From Lumbricus rubellus (Eukaryota; Annelida; Clitellata; Crassiclitellata; Lumbricidae), in contig OX243814.1 of assembly GCA_945859605.1 (NCBI GenBank), positions 43,033,931 to 43,097,930 on the forward strand: a stretch of 64,000 nucleotides of DNA. The letters are read 5' to 3'. The position numbers were made by a program, and so were the translations under genes. How positions within the stretch are numbered: the first letter of the stretch is position 1; each line of letters starts with the position of its first letter. The notes beneath the pieces are model-generated. The model made no database searches. It saw only the letters and a list, made by a program, of their open reading frames with translations, and had not been told where the DNA came from. This document shows, piece after piece, positions 29,148 through 40,870 of the stretch.

Positions 29148-31966
29148 GGATAAATGAATGAACAAATCGATTCTTGCCTTCAAGACCAATCGCGGCTTCG
29201 TGCGTTTGACGCTCGCCTTTCCTCCGACTCTGAATTTCCATCAGGTGATCCAAGTCCTATAGGCCTACCCAACTTCTAGACCATGGATGGTTGCGCCCCG
29301 TCTTCATGTAATTTTCATCTTGTTTCCGAATGGTTTCCTATGTCTAATAAACGAAATAAAACAGAGCAAAGCCCATATAAAATTTATGTAGGCCCTAAGG
29401 TCACGACGTGTAAGCCTAATCGAAAATCATTATGTGTGCGACCAAATAGGCCCTTCTCTAGCAATTTATTACGCATGACATTACAATGAGCTTCATTATT
29501 CATTGTCCACAAAAATAACGCTTAATATGGCCCCAAAATGTAAATTATGTTAGGTCATACTTCATTGGGGGGGGGGGGAATCTACATTATTAGGCTACGT
29601 CATAGACTAATGCTGGACATGACACGTGTGTTTCGTCCATTGGTCACTAGGCCTATTTATTGCTGCGGTAGCTTAATAGGCTAGTCACAGTTTGCGACTT
29701 AGGTCCACAGAGGCAAAGCAGACAAAATGACTTTTAAGTTTTAGGCCAAACTTTTATTAGGAGGCAAATTTGACGCTTTTAATGTGAAGCCGCCTAAACG
29801 CGCGCTAGATGAATGGGCTATATAGGCCTATAGACCTATGCTACTAAATTAACAAGCCAAATGCGTGAACAGCTGATGCAGTAAAAACCGGGGACGCCCA
29901 CCGTAAAATCAAAATTTATAATCTTTTACCTAGGAGGCCTACTTCCTTTTCTACTTTACTTTCATAATTACTCACTAGCCTACTTAGAACTTGCATGAAG
30001 TTAATTTTTCATTTCATAATGATATTCATCTTTGACTAAACTTCCTTAGTTAATAGGCCTAATCGAGTAGGCCTATGCCTATTTTCAATGCTTGAAAATG
30101 ACGGTGAAAAAATCTCTCACATACGAATATAATTTCTTTTCACTTCGATGGCCGACTGCCGCTAAGTTGGTGAACAGTGTTGGTCCCCGTTTTCTTCGTT
30201 TTTCAACCATCTTTGCCACATTTTGTCGTCGTTTTAATCGTTTTTGTCCTTGTCTACTTCGGCATCTTCAACGTCTTCGACAGAAAATGAACAACTATCA
30301 AGAAACTGACGAAAAACAGAGGCATCTACGTCATTTTTTGATGACGTCATAATTTGAGAATTGTGACGTCAGTTGAGTTTTATCAATAAAAAGAAATCGC
30401 AACTGGTGTAGTAAGTAATCTTATGTGACAACTTCAATGTCGCGTTTCTATAAAAGAAAAAGAAACTTGGAAAAAAATTGTGGACCAAGTAAAGAAATCT
30501 GTTTTGGTCGCAGCTTGTTGTTTACCAGTAGGCGTAGTCCGAACACAAAAGTAGGCCTAACTGTGCAGTAGTAGCCTACTGTGCAAGCCAACAATTTTTG
30601 CTAACCTGAACTCAATGGTGGATTCTTTTGAGGGAGGTACAATTCCGAGCTGGCAGAGCAGCGCATCAAAAAACAAAAGACTGACACATATACATTTATA
30701 CAATGCATAATGCATATTATGACGTCATGAAGTCTTGAGAGCCATTGCCATAAAATAAATGTGACGTCAATCTGGTGCCAAAGAAACGAGAATATTCATA
30801 GACTTAATTACGAATGGTTGGGGATTGGTTATACCCGACAAAGTCTCTGGATGGCAGCACGCTAGCGATTTGATCGACTCCTATGGTTTGAAGGTACGCT
30901 AAAAATTATCATGCGTAACAATTGCAGTTGTCTGCTAATGCCAGGCATACGACTAAAGAGTCTAATGGCTGGCACAGTGGCACAGCCTGCTTCCTCCAAT
31001 GAGAATATAACCAAGAAGAGTTTGTCTAGGAAAACAATTGTTGTTTTTATAAACAAACCACTGTTGCTAAACCGTGTTGTTTACATCCAATGGGATGAGG
31101 TAAAATGGTCTTTGATACGGTGTGTCAGATGTATAAGTAGGCTCGAAAACATACCATAGTCATATCAAATATTACAACAATTCATCTGATGCGGACAGTT
31201 TATGCAATCTAATAAAGCTGCAAAAGTTTTAGTGACGATCAGAGCGTGAAAGCATACAGCGATATGCTGTCACGTGGCATTAAACCTTGACTACTCAGAT
31301 ACCTGTGTTCTCTGACCAAGTTCACGGGTATCAAGGGTAGATCGACGCTCTCAGCAAACTTTCCTTCTATTTCCAACAAAAGATAAGACACATATTTAGC
31401 ATAGGGCCTGCATAGGGCCTAGATCCTATTTACTCTGCCATGCCAAGTGGATTTGAATTGAAGGCAAATTATATACCCACGAGCTTTAATAGACCTGATA
31501 TAATAGCCCCTGATCCTTCGTCAATAACGTTCGAGTGACTTCCGTGTAGGGTTTTGTCTAAAATCCGCATCGACTTAGTACGAAAAGCCTACTAAGTCTA
31601 ATTGGATACAGCATTTGTACCTGAGGACCCAATAGATTCAATCGTCAAAACGATGACGAATATTATATAATATGTAAACCCACTGGCTTTGCTTTCTTAT
31701 CACATGCTTCCTTCGTTCAGTTCTTGTTATTACTCTGTCTCACTAAAAATGCTATGCACGACATTGCACGTCACACTGAATGTAGAGTATAGGTCTACAT
31801 GCACTGAATTCTTCCAACCACCCGGCAAATAAATTACGGCAATTCTCACCCTTGTTGCGCTTCAGTCAGATATGAGCTTTACAGCCTTTGCTAAAAGTAA
31901 ATCAGTTTTTAGTGAACCATATTGAAGAGGAAGAGGCAAAAACTGCCATCGCTTAGATGTACTATA
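29148..31966. other. Intergenic; cluster of CRE sites, no recognised exon
   Basis: TAGGCCTA words at 29258, 29647, 29823, 30054, 30068 and 30552, and four TGACGTCA palindromes (separate entry). A minus-strand stretch from 30351 (MTSSKNDVDASVFRQFLDSC) is open for 37 codons only. Nothing assignable. Confidence 0.4.
30342..30769. promoter_or_regulatory. Cluster of four perfect TGACGTCA (CRE/ATF) sites
   Basis: TGACGTCA at 30342-30349, 30364-30371, 30720-30727 and 30762-30769. CREB/ATF factors bind this palindrome. No gene start is evident next to it. Confidence 0.5.
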
Positions 31967-32969
31967 CAGGGTGGCCCCAAAAAAGTGATAACACCTCGTA
32001 GCAAAGGGTCATTTAATATAATTGAATCAATATAACGTGTTGTTATTTACTGTCGTATTCCAAGTAGTAATTACGCTACTCATAAAACATGTTCAGTGTG
32101 TCCCCCTTGCTACTCAACAACTTTTTGCAAGCGAGAAACACCAACTGATACCATGATACGCAGTTGAAAAGTTCACGTTCTCGTATGTCTCCTTTCTGGA
32201 ACTTAATTGTCTTTTCTTTGATTCAACTGAGTAAATACGACCATGTTGAGAATTAACTGGCGTGGCAAAGGTAAATATCTTGTTGTGTGTAAACCAGATG
32301 GTTCGTACACTTCTGTCATTAGGAAACTGTTCAAGTAGCTGCTGACTGCGTTGCAAACGTTTTAATTTGCAAATTTCTTTGAGCGTTTGCCCGATCACAC
32401 GCTTGTACGTTGTTGCAAATATTGCCTTACAATACGTTGCACCGACGCCCGTGATGTACCCGTGTCTCTTTGAATTTCCCACGGATTTTTTGTGACTGTG
32501 AGGATAATCTTCTTGACTGCAGATCAGCTCACTTACCCGCTCAATGTTCTATCGTGTTCTAGGCTTCTAGCAGACTTTGGCCGACCACTTCCGCGTTTAG
32601 GTTCTGTTGTACCGTCATGATAAATTTATTTAATAACCCGACTGACACTATAGGCTTTGTGTGGAAACTCATTTTTCATTTGCCTTGCACTCCAATGTTT
32701 CTCAATTCGCAAATTTTTAATCAGAATACGGTCTTTTGTTGTGATTTTTGTCATTCTGGTCAAAATATCTTCAAAACACGCAAAGTTGACGATTGGCAAA
32801 AAAATTTAAAATGTCGACCGGAAGTTGTCGTAATAATGATGTCAAATGACTAAACAGTTAAGTAAGTAAATTAGTGAACTTTTTCAGCTATTATGGATAT
32901 AGTCTAAACAGATTTGAACTAATTATAGTACATTTTACAACGTGTTATCACTTTTTTTGGGCCACCCTG
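31967..32969 (-). mobile_element. Mariner-type element, degenerate (1003 bp)
   Basis: TIRs CAGGGTGGCCC(C/A)AAAAAAGTGATAACAC at both ends and TA duplication (31965-31966, 32970-32971). Related to the copy at 56957-57971. Confidence 0.9.
32114..32482 (-). pseudogene. Mariner transposase remnant
   Basis: Minus-strand frame with YKRVIGQTLKEICKLKRLQR, SQQLLEQFPNDRSVRTIWFT and IFTFATPVNSQHGRIYSVES. The position of the first catalytic Asp (FTDEK in the sister copy) reads FTHNK, and the region holding the second and third acidic residues is missing or unreadable. Inactive. Confidence 0.85.
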
Positions 32970-33596
32970 TATATATGCTTGGCCCTGATCAAGTCGATGC
33001 CGCTCGATGTGGAGGTGTATAATGCCGAGGACTAATCAGTTTCGACGAACCCATTCTCCAACTGCCCCACCCCCCCGTCAGGTTACTCGCCCCTCCATGT
33101 CCCCTCCCCTGTTGGCAAAACGTAGAGCCGCCACTGTCGTCGATCCATGGTATCAACTTCGACAAGATCCAAACACAGATGAATCAAGAAATCAAGAAAT
33201 CAATTTGTAAAGCGTCGGTAAATGAGAAAGGTTCCTTAACAGGTCAATACACACAAGAGCTTCGCAGGACCTCAGCCACACTGCAGCCATCTACACTTTC
33301 TCGTCGTCACTTAACCAAATCAAGCAGACAGTCTGTTGCTAAGATGAATAGTTTCTTAGCGGCGTATACGCATAAAGCCAATTTACTCAAATAAAGAAGA
33401 ATTGCATTCGTTTGGACAGCAGTCACACGACGCAAAAATCTTTCACTTTTGGCAAGTCCAGAACCTCGGTCCACTGTAGGCCTATACAATTATGAGTAAG
33501 AACCGTGAACTCTATCACCTCCCGTCTGCAGATAAAAAAATGCTAAACTGCTTATAAATGTACACCATCTGTGATCTAGGCCTATAATTATTATGT

Positions 33597-33700
33597 ACTA
33601 GCTGGGGTACCCGGCGTTGCCTGGGAAATTTAGGATTCGCCCCGCTCGTGGCCAATCTCCTACTTCCCTACCCTCACTTGACCCCCTTTACCAAACATAC
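33597..33700 (+). repeat. Dispersed repeat with ACTAGC-(G)TACCC-GGCGTTGCC head
   Basis: ACTAGCTGGGGTACCCGGCG then TTGCCTGGG and a pyrimidine-rich stretch. Third and most diverged copy of the family at 733 and 20563. Confidence 0.5.
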
Positions 33701-34152
33701 ACAGTGTTACACACATGCAAGCAGGTGCACATACATACACGAATACACACACACAGTCACACGCACACCTACACATGCACACACAAACACTCAGGTCTCT
33801 AGTCTCTACCTAAGCCTGCCACCATAATTATGTCGTGCCTAGCATTGTTGTAATTTGTAAGCTGCCCTAAAAATTTAATTAGAGTCGTTTGGATAAACCG
33901 TTCTACGGCAACTTAGGCTACATGTATCTCTTCAGACTTAGTCCTTAATTAAATAAGTCCATTCGTCATAATTATCCGTACTGGAATATACCAAACGCCC
34001 AGCTTGTCCCGGATTTGGGAGTGCTTATATAATTTTTGTGACGCTGGCATAAAGACAAATTCTACCAGACATAGGATGCAACTATTTAAAACTATGCATG
34101 GATAAATTATTCCAACCTAGCGTCGTAATATTATGCTCTTGAATCAAACAAT

Positions 34153-34471
34153 CAAGGCTGTAGCTAGAGGGTGGGGGTGTTCCGGGTGTTTGAACACCCC
34201 AGGAATGGAAAATGTAAAAATAACATAACGCATTTACTAGCACATGATGTAAAAATGTAAAAACCATGAAATATAAAGTCATGAAAACACCCCAGAAATG
34301 AAAAATGTAAAAAAAATAATATAACGTATTCACTGGCACATAATAAAAAAAGCATGAAATTAATGCGGACACGATAAGAAGCCATTTCCGACGACTAAAT
34401 AAAGGTCGTCAGAAATCCTCCCCCCCCCCCCGAAGAAACACCCCCGAAATCAAATCCTGGCTACGGCCTTG
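34153..34471. mobile_element. hAT-like MITE with hairpin core, 319 bp
   Basis: Ends CAAGGCTGTAGCTAG / CTGGCTACGGCCTTG, perfect 8-bp duplication CAAACAAT (34145-34152, 34472-34479). Contains internal direct repeats of GGTGTTT...ACACCCCAG(G/A)AATG and the core GACGACTAAATAAAGGTCGT plus a C12 run. Confidence 0.9.
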
Positions 34472-34480
34472 CAAACAATC

Positions 34481-34535
34481 TATATAATATATAATATATA
34501 TTATATGTAATATATATAATGTTATATATATAATT
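34481..34535. repeat. AT palindromic repeat
   Basis: (TA)n/TATATTATA-rich stretch able to fold into hairpins; directly next to the hAT-like element. Confidence 0.7.
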
Positions 34536-34854
34536 ATCTAGAGCAAATCGAATGGAGGAACAATCAAACGTTTAATTAAGTAGACAAAAGATTCGATTAT
34601 CGCTTTTGTAATCAGGTGGAAGCTGTTGACAGCTTTCTAGGCAGACAATTATTATACGAGACAGATAATAAATTGACTGATGTCTTTTTACATGCTAGTG
34701 CAGCCGACTGATTCAATGTATCACTTCAGAAGCACGTGATACATTAATTTAGAGCATCGACCGCTTCAATCGGTCGCACTGGATGACACTTCAGCAAGAG
34801 GATTTTTGTATAGCGCAGCTATTAGCGCTATATAAAAGAAAGAACCTATCAAAG

Positions 34855-34968
34855 TCTCTTTCTCTCTGTCTCTGTCTCTGTCTCTGTCTCTGTCTCTGTG
34901 TCTCTGTCTGTCTGTCTGTCTGTGTCTGTCTGTCTGTCTGTCTGTCTCTGTCTCTGTCTCTGTCTCTG

Positions 34969-35030
<62 letters not shown>

Positions 35031-35046
35031 TGCCTCTCTCTCTCTC

Positions 35047-35110
<64 letters not shown>
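34855..35110. repeat. (TCTCTG)n/(CTGT)n/(CT)n compound repeat
   Basis: Pure pyrimidine-purine asymmetric stretch with three blocks; could form triplex-prone DNA. RERERE and SLSLSL frames are artefacts. Begins just after AGCGCTATATAAAAGAAAGA, a SINE/LINE-tail word. Confidence 0.95.
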
Positions 35111-35112
<2 letters not shown>

Positions 35113-35650
35113 CGTATTACAGGATTCCAAGATGCATGAGTCACTAAACCAGGCAAATGATATTGCATCCTTCAAGTGCTTCACAAAAGCGCTGTCCAAG
35201 CGAGTCTAAATGTTAAATGTCACTAAGGACAGAAATTTTTATCATTATGTAAAAATACTGACGAACGCCATAAATAATAATCAACGCTGTCATGTAAACT
35301 GATCTTATTCGCTGAGCTTCGACAGGGGACTTTTCTATGGCGCTATGTAAATTTACACTTAAAATGATTAAAACGAAAAAACAAAATTAATCTACATGAA
35401 ACAGTTTGCTACATGCTCTCAGTGCTACGTGATGATGTATGGCCATTGTAAGCAAAGAACATTTTAAAGTAGGCTAGGTCATAACAGGACACGGCAACTG
35501 ATTCACCTTCAAATAAAGATAGGTATAATTAGCCTAACGAAAAGCAAGTTAGTCTTGCGTTACCTAACTTTACACTAAATGCACACCAGTTCTATAATAG
35601 AGTCTATACAATGTGCACGCCACGTGTGGCGTGCATATTGGCGCTCATGC

Positions 35651-35682
35651 ATATGCAAACATGCATGCATGCATGCATGCGT
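35651..35682. repeat. (ATGC)n microsatellite
   Basis: Alternating CATGCATGC stretch, self-complementary. Confidence 0.85.
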
Positions 35683-36639
35683 ACACAATGTACGACGTTG
35701 TACGTGTTTATGCATATCTGCATGCATTGTGCGAATGTGCGTGTAGTGATCTATAATCTGATAAATCAGCGTCACAACTGATGGAGCTATTCGTGCGTGT
35801 TCTTTAAATCCACGCATGCGATCATCGGTAGGACTCAACAACAGCAGACGACGACAAAAGATTTCGTTTCTCACCTCATCACAAAAACTCTTCATTGATC
35901 AACGAACGACAATAATATCGCTTGGAAAACGAGCTTGTTCGAACAGCGAGTGAAGCTGTATGCATGGAAATCAAAAGATCAAAGACCAAAGGCCGACGAA
36001 CCCAAAATCCCGACGCAATTATTATGTTACACCTGGCAGAGAGAAAATAATCCATGGCTACTGAACTACTTATCCAAGTAATCAATTGAAATCCTGGTAT
36101 TTAATACGTAGCCTGCCCATGTATTTAATCGACGTAAGGACGGTAAGGCTACAAATATTTAATTAGCGGTTAACTTCAAAAATACACGAGTAGGCATATA
36201 ATTATGCAGACTGATAAAAATGGATTTGATAATAACAATAATAATAGTAATATAGTAGCCTAATAATAGTAATAACAATAATAATAATACACGATAGGGC
36301 CTAGCACATTATTAAACGTGGTCGCCTTACATTCTCTTCAAACCCTGCAGGCAAGGCCTGACACTCCAGACACTTATTCTAATTAACCCTCAAATGACCA
36401 ACTGGGGTCCCCGGGGACCCCAGCACTGTTTCGGCTCGTGCTACTTTTTTCCTAATCAATATTTTTTAACGACGTTTTATGAATTTGTCACTTGGACATC
36501 GCTCATTATTTACATCTAATAAAATCCGGTGTAACTTTTGCGGTTATTTTTTAAATATAAAATATCTGGTGGGGTCCCGCGGGACCCCAGCCGTAAAACG
36601 ATTTTTCCTATGGAACCGAACGCTATTTTATGAAAAGAT

Positions 36640-37545
36640 ATTATGACAGCGAGAATTTATCCAGTACGATTTAGTGCAAAAGAAGCAATACATACAATTC
36701 TGGAATATAGAGTGGCGTTGGAGAACGCTATAGCACGAATAATGATCATGTCCAGGACACGATTTCGTGCATCCTGAAGTATCGGCGCATGAGATTTTAC
36801 AGCAAGGTAATTGAGTAGAAAACACTTCACATATCACTGAAAGGCTGAACAACAACAAAGTTGCTGCTTTCCGTTACCTAAGAAAAATGTTTTCTGCTCA
36901 GACTCAGTATATCATTGCCAAGAAATTTCTTCATGGTAAGCTTACAAGTCTGTGGGTGGATGAGCTTACTGTGACAGGTGTAGCTTCAGGCAGCACATAA
37001 AGTTCAAACCTGTAAACTATGGTATCAAGATATGATGTGCTGCGATGCTGTCACTTCATAACCATTGACATATACCCGGGCAGTGACAGAGGGAACAGCG
37101 TGAGACAAGTCAAGAGTTGTGAAACAGCTGGTATCACCAGTCACCATGGCGGCACAGTGGCAGAAACGTTGTACCAGATAAAACATTTCATATAGGGAAT
37201 GAAGGCCAGGCATGGGGCGCCAGGAAATGAGCTCTTTGTCTGCATTTCATGACCAACCTACTCTTGTAGGTTATCATTTTTTTCTAAACCAGGCACAGCG
37301 GTGCTGGTTATTCACTCTGCAGCACAATGCCACCACTTATGCCTAGATGAACAACAAGCCAGAAGTAACCCTCCATTATAATGGAACCAAAAGTGGTGTT
37401 GACAATTATTATTTATCACCTGGATAATTATAATGCGCACCACAAGAAGATAAGTCAACCGTTGGTCCATGACGATGTTCTTCAACATCCTCGACATCAC
37501 TGGAATTGCTTCTTACAATAATTTTTATGTGTCTCAGCAATAATC
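36640..37545 (+). pseudogene. piggyBac transposase remnant
   Basis: Readable pieces in shifting frames: RIYPVRFSAKEAIHTILEYR near 36650, VLVIHSAAQ near 37300, EVTLHYNGTKSGVDN near 37370-37410, and VNRWSMTMFFNILDITGIAS with YNNFYVSQQ at 37455-37540. YN.TK.GVD and the RW...FFN.LDI block are hallmarks of piggyBac transposases. Several stops and frameshifts. A trace of the C-terminus (YDMVTPHMA) appears after the satellite at 40155-40185. Confidence 0.8.
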
Positions 37546-37550
37546 CAGAT

Positions 37551-40117
37551 TGGGAAACTTGGGAAACTTGGGAAACTTGGGGAACTTGGGAAACTTGGGA
37601 AACTTGGAAAACTTTGGAAAATTTGGAAACTTTGGAAACTTTGGAAACTTGGGAAACTTTGGAAACTTTGGAAACTTGGGAAACTTGGGAAACATGGGAA
37701 ACTTGGGAAGCTTGGGAAACTTTGGAAACTTGGGAAACTTGAGAATCTTGGGAAACTTGAGAAACTTGGGAAACTTGGGAAACTTGGAAAACTTGGGTAA
37801 CTTGGAAACTTGGGGAACTTGGGAAACTTGGGAAACTTGGGAAACTTTGGAAACTTTGGAAAATTTGAAAACTTTGGAAACTTTGGAAACTTGGAAAACT
37901 TGGGAAACTTTGGAAACTTGGGAAACTTGGGAAACTTGAGAAACTTGGGAAACTTTGGAAACTTGAGAAACTTTGGAAACTTTGGAAACTTTGGAAACTT
38001 TGGAAACTTGCGAAACTTTGGAAACTTTGGAAACTTGGGAAACATGGGAAACTTTGGAAACTTGGGAAACTTGGGAAACTTTGGAAACTTGGGAAACTTT
38101 AGAAACTTGGGAAACTTGGGAAACTTGAGAAACTTAGGAAACTTGGGAAACTTGGGAAACTTGGGAAACTTGGACAACTTGGGAAACTTGGGGAACTTGG
38201 GAAACTTGGGAAACTTGGGAAAGTTGGGAAACTTTGGAAACTTTGGGAAACTTTGGAAACTTGGAAAACCTGGGAAACTTTGGAAACTTGGGAAACTTGG
38301 GAAACTTGGGAAATTTGGAAACTTGGGAAACTTGGGAAACTTGGGAAACTTGGGAAACTTGAGAAAATTTGGAAACTTTGGAAACTTTGGAAACTTTGGA
38401 AACTTGGGAAACTTGGGAAACTTGGGAAACTTGGGAAACTTGGGAAACTTGGGAAACTTGGGAAACTTTGGAAACTTGCGAAACTTTGGAAACTTTGGAT
38501 ACTTGGGAAACATGGGAAACCTGGGAAACTTGGGAAACTTGGGAAACTTGAGAAATTTGGAAAATTTGGGAAACTTGTGAAACCTGGAAAACTTGGGAAA
38601 CTTGAAAAACTTTGGAAACTTGGGAAACTTGGGAAATTTGGGAAACTTGTGAAACTTAGGAAACTTTGGAAACTTGGGAAACTTGAGAAACTTGGGAAAC
38701 TTGGGAAACTTGGGAAGCTATTGAAACTTTGGGAAACTTGGGAAACTTGGAAAACACTTTGGAAACTTTGGAAACTTGGGAAACTTGGAAAACTTGGGAT
38801 ACTTTGGAAACTAAGAAAATTTGGGAAACTTGGGAAACTTCGGAAACTTTGGAAACTTGGGAAACTTTGGAAACTTGGGAAACTTGGGAAACTTGGGAAA
38901 CTTGGGAAACTTGGAAAACTTTGGAAACTTGGAAAACTTTGGAAACCTGGGAAACTTTGGAAACTTTGGAAACTTTGGAAACTTCGGTAACTTTGGAAAC
39001 TTTGGAAACTTGGGAAACTTGGGGAACTTCGGAAACTTTGGAAACTTGAGAAACGTGGGAAACTTGGGAAAGATGGGAAAATTTGGAAACTTTGGAAACT
39101 TGAGAAACTTTGGAAACTTTGGAAACTTGGGAAACTTGAGAAACTTTGGAAACTTTGAAAACTTGGGAAACTTGGGAAACTTGGGACACTTGGTAAACTT
39201 CGGAAACTTTAGAAACTTGGGAAACTTGGGAAACTTGGGAAACTTGGGAAACTTGGGAAACTTGGGAAACTTTGGAAACACTTTGGAAACTTTGGAAACT
39301 TTGGAAACTTGGGAAACTTGGGAAACTTGGGAAACTTTGGATTCTTGGGAAACTTGGGAAACTTGGAAAACTTAGGAAACTTGGGAAACTTTGGAAACTT
39401 TGGAAACACTTTGGAAACTTTGGAAACTTGGGAAACTTGGGAAACTTGGGAAACTTTGGAAACTAAAGAAATTTGGGAAACTTGGGAAACTTTGGAAACT
39501 TTGGAAACTTTGGAAACTTGAGAAACTTGGGAAACTTTGAAAACTTGGGAAACTTGGGAAACTTGGGACACTTGGTAAACTTTGGAAACTTTAGAAACTT
39601 GCGAAACTTTGGAAACTTTGGAAACTTGGGAAACATGGGAAACTTGGGAAATTTGAGAAACTTTGGAAACTTGGGAAACTTGGGAAATTTGGGAAATTTG
39701 GGAAATTTGGGAACTTGTGAAACTTGGGAAACTTGGGAAACTTGTGAAACTTGGGAAACTTTGGAAACTTTGGAAACACTTTGGAAACTTTGGAAACTTT
39801 GGAAACTTAGGAAACTTGGGAAACTTGGGAAACTTGGGAAACTTGGGAAACTTTGGAAACTTTGGAAACTTTGGAAACTTGGGAAACTTGGAAAACTTGG
39901 GAAACCTGGGAAACTTTGGAAACTTTGGAAACTTCGGAAACTTTGGAAACTTCGGAAACTTGGGAAACTTGGGAAACTTGGGAAACTTTGGAAACTTGGG
40001 AAACTTTGGAAACTTGGGAAACCTGGGAAACTTGGAAAAATTTGGAAACTTTGGAAACTTTGGAATCTTGGGAAACTTGGAAAATTGGAAAACTTGGGAA
40101 ACTTTGGAAACTTGGGA
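37551..40117. repeat. 9-bp minisatellite TTGGGAAAC / TTTGGAAAC, 2.57 kb
   Basis: About 280 units of TTGGGAAAC with variants TTTGGAAAC, TTGGAAAAC, TTGAGAAAC, TTCGGAAAC. The unit is a multiple of three, so several frames on both strands stay open for hundreds of codons ([31 protein letters not shown]). These are not genes. Sits inside the piggyBac transposase region. Confidence 0.97.
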
Positions 40118-40214
40118 AAAATGGCGTCGACGTACCTTTTTGACAGTAATTGGATATGACATGGTAACACCTCACATGGCATAGCAAGCAGTGATTCATA
40201 CAAACTAAGCACCA

Positions 40215-40329
40215 ATCAGAGCTGCGATAAAGAACTGTGGTGTAGAAATTCAATCCCGGCAGCCAGGGTCAACTTCGACGTGAAACTCCGATTCAGTGTT
40301 CGCGCAGTAGTCGGGAGCGCTTCTGAGTA
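40215..40329 (+). mobile_element. Truncated SINE 3' portion
   Basis: Contains CTTCGACGTGAAACTCCGAT and GGGAGCGCTTCTGAGTAG, the 3' half of the SINE. The same segment recurs at 40769-40850 on the other side of a LINE fragment, inside the piggyBac element. Confidence 0.65.
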
Positions 40330-40690
40330 GTTTCAATTGACGCTGAGTAGAGCATTACTAATCTGGCCGATTATTATGGAACTTTGTGTGCCTGTGCTAT
40401 CCATTCCAGGCCGTAGATTCCTTCGCTCTGCAACGCATGGTGACCTGGTTGTTCCTAGGGCTCGATCTTCCACAGTGCTGCATAGAAGTTTTGCTATGGT
40501 CGGTCCGTCTTTCTGGAATAAGTTACCTATTAGTCTCCGTAATGAACTTCTTTGTCTTTCTTTGCCCCTTTTCCGCAAGCGTTTGAAAACCATTCTCTTT
40601 GATTATGGTTTGGTGTCAGGTCGGGAGCGCCTCTGAGGAGTTCTCTTGAAGTGGCGCTATATAAATGTTCGATTACAATTACAATTACAA
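40330..40690 (+). mobile_element. LINE 3' end (ORF2 C-terminus plus tail)
   Basis: The open frame 40337-40636 ends with the usual CR1/L2-type ORF2 C-terminus: VVPRARSSTVLHRSFAMVGP, then SFWNKLPISLRNE and LFRKRLKTILF. It runs straight into the tail GGGAGCGCCTCTGAGGAG...CTTGAAGTGGCGCTATATAAA and a (ATTACA)n repeat at 40671-40705. A decayed copy of the same end is at 1520-1745. Confidence 0.8.
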
Positions 40691-40768
40691 TTACAATTAC
40701 AATTATTATTAGAAGGTAATAAATACCCCAAGAAACATCGCTCAGTGGAGGGAGCTTTTGCTCAGCGC

Positions 40769-40870
40769 TTCGACGTGAAACTCCGATTCAGTGTCCGCGC
40801 AGTAGTCGGGAGCGCTTCTGAGTAGTTATTATTATGGGCGCTATAACAAGTACACATAAAAAAAAACAAT
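40769..40870 (+). mobile_element. Second SINE 3' portion flanking the LINE fragment
   Basis: Repeats CTTCGACGTGAAACTCCGAT through GGGAGCGCTTCTGAGTAG and ends GGGCGCTATAACAAGTACAC plus A-rich tail. Direct duplicate (~59 bp, near identical) of 40274-40332. Confidence 0.65.

Noticed and set aside
34783..35209. Open frames rich in SLSLSL or RERERE
   Set aside because: Translation of a CT/CTGT repeat.
37497..40215. Long open frames on both strands (up to 338 codons)
   Set aside because: Entirely made by the 9-bp satellite TTGGGAAAC; no composition or context of a gene.
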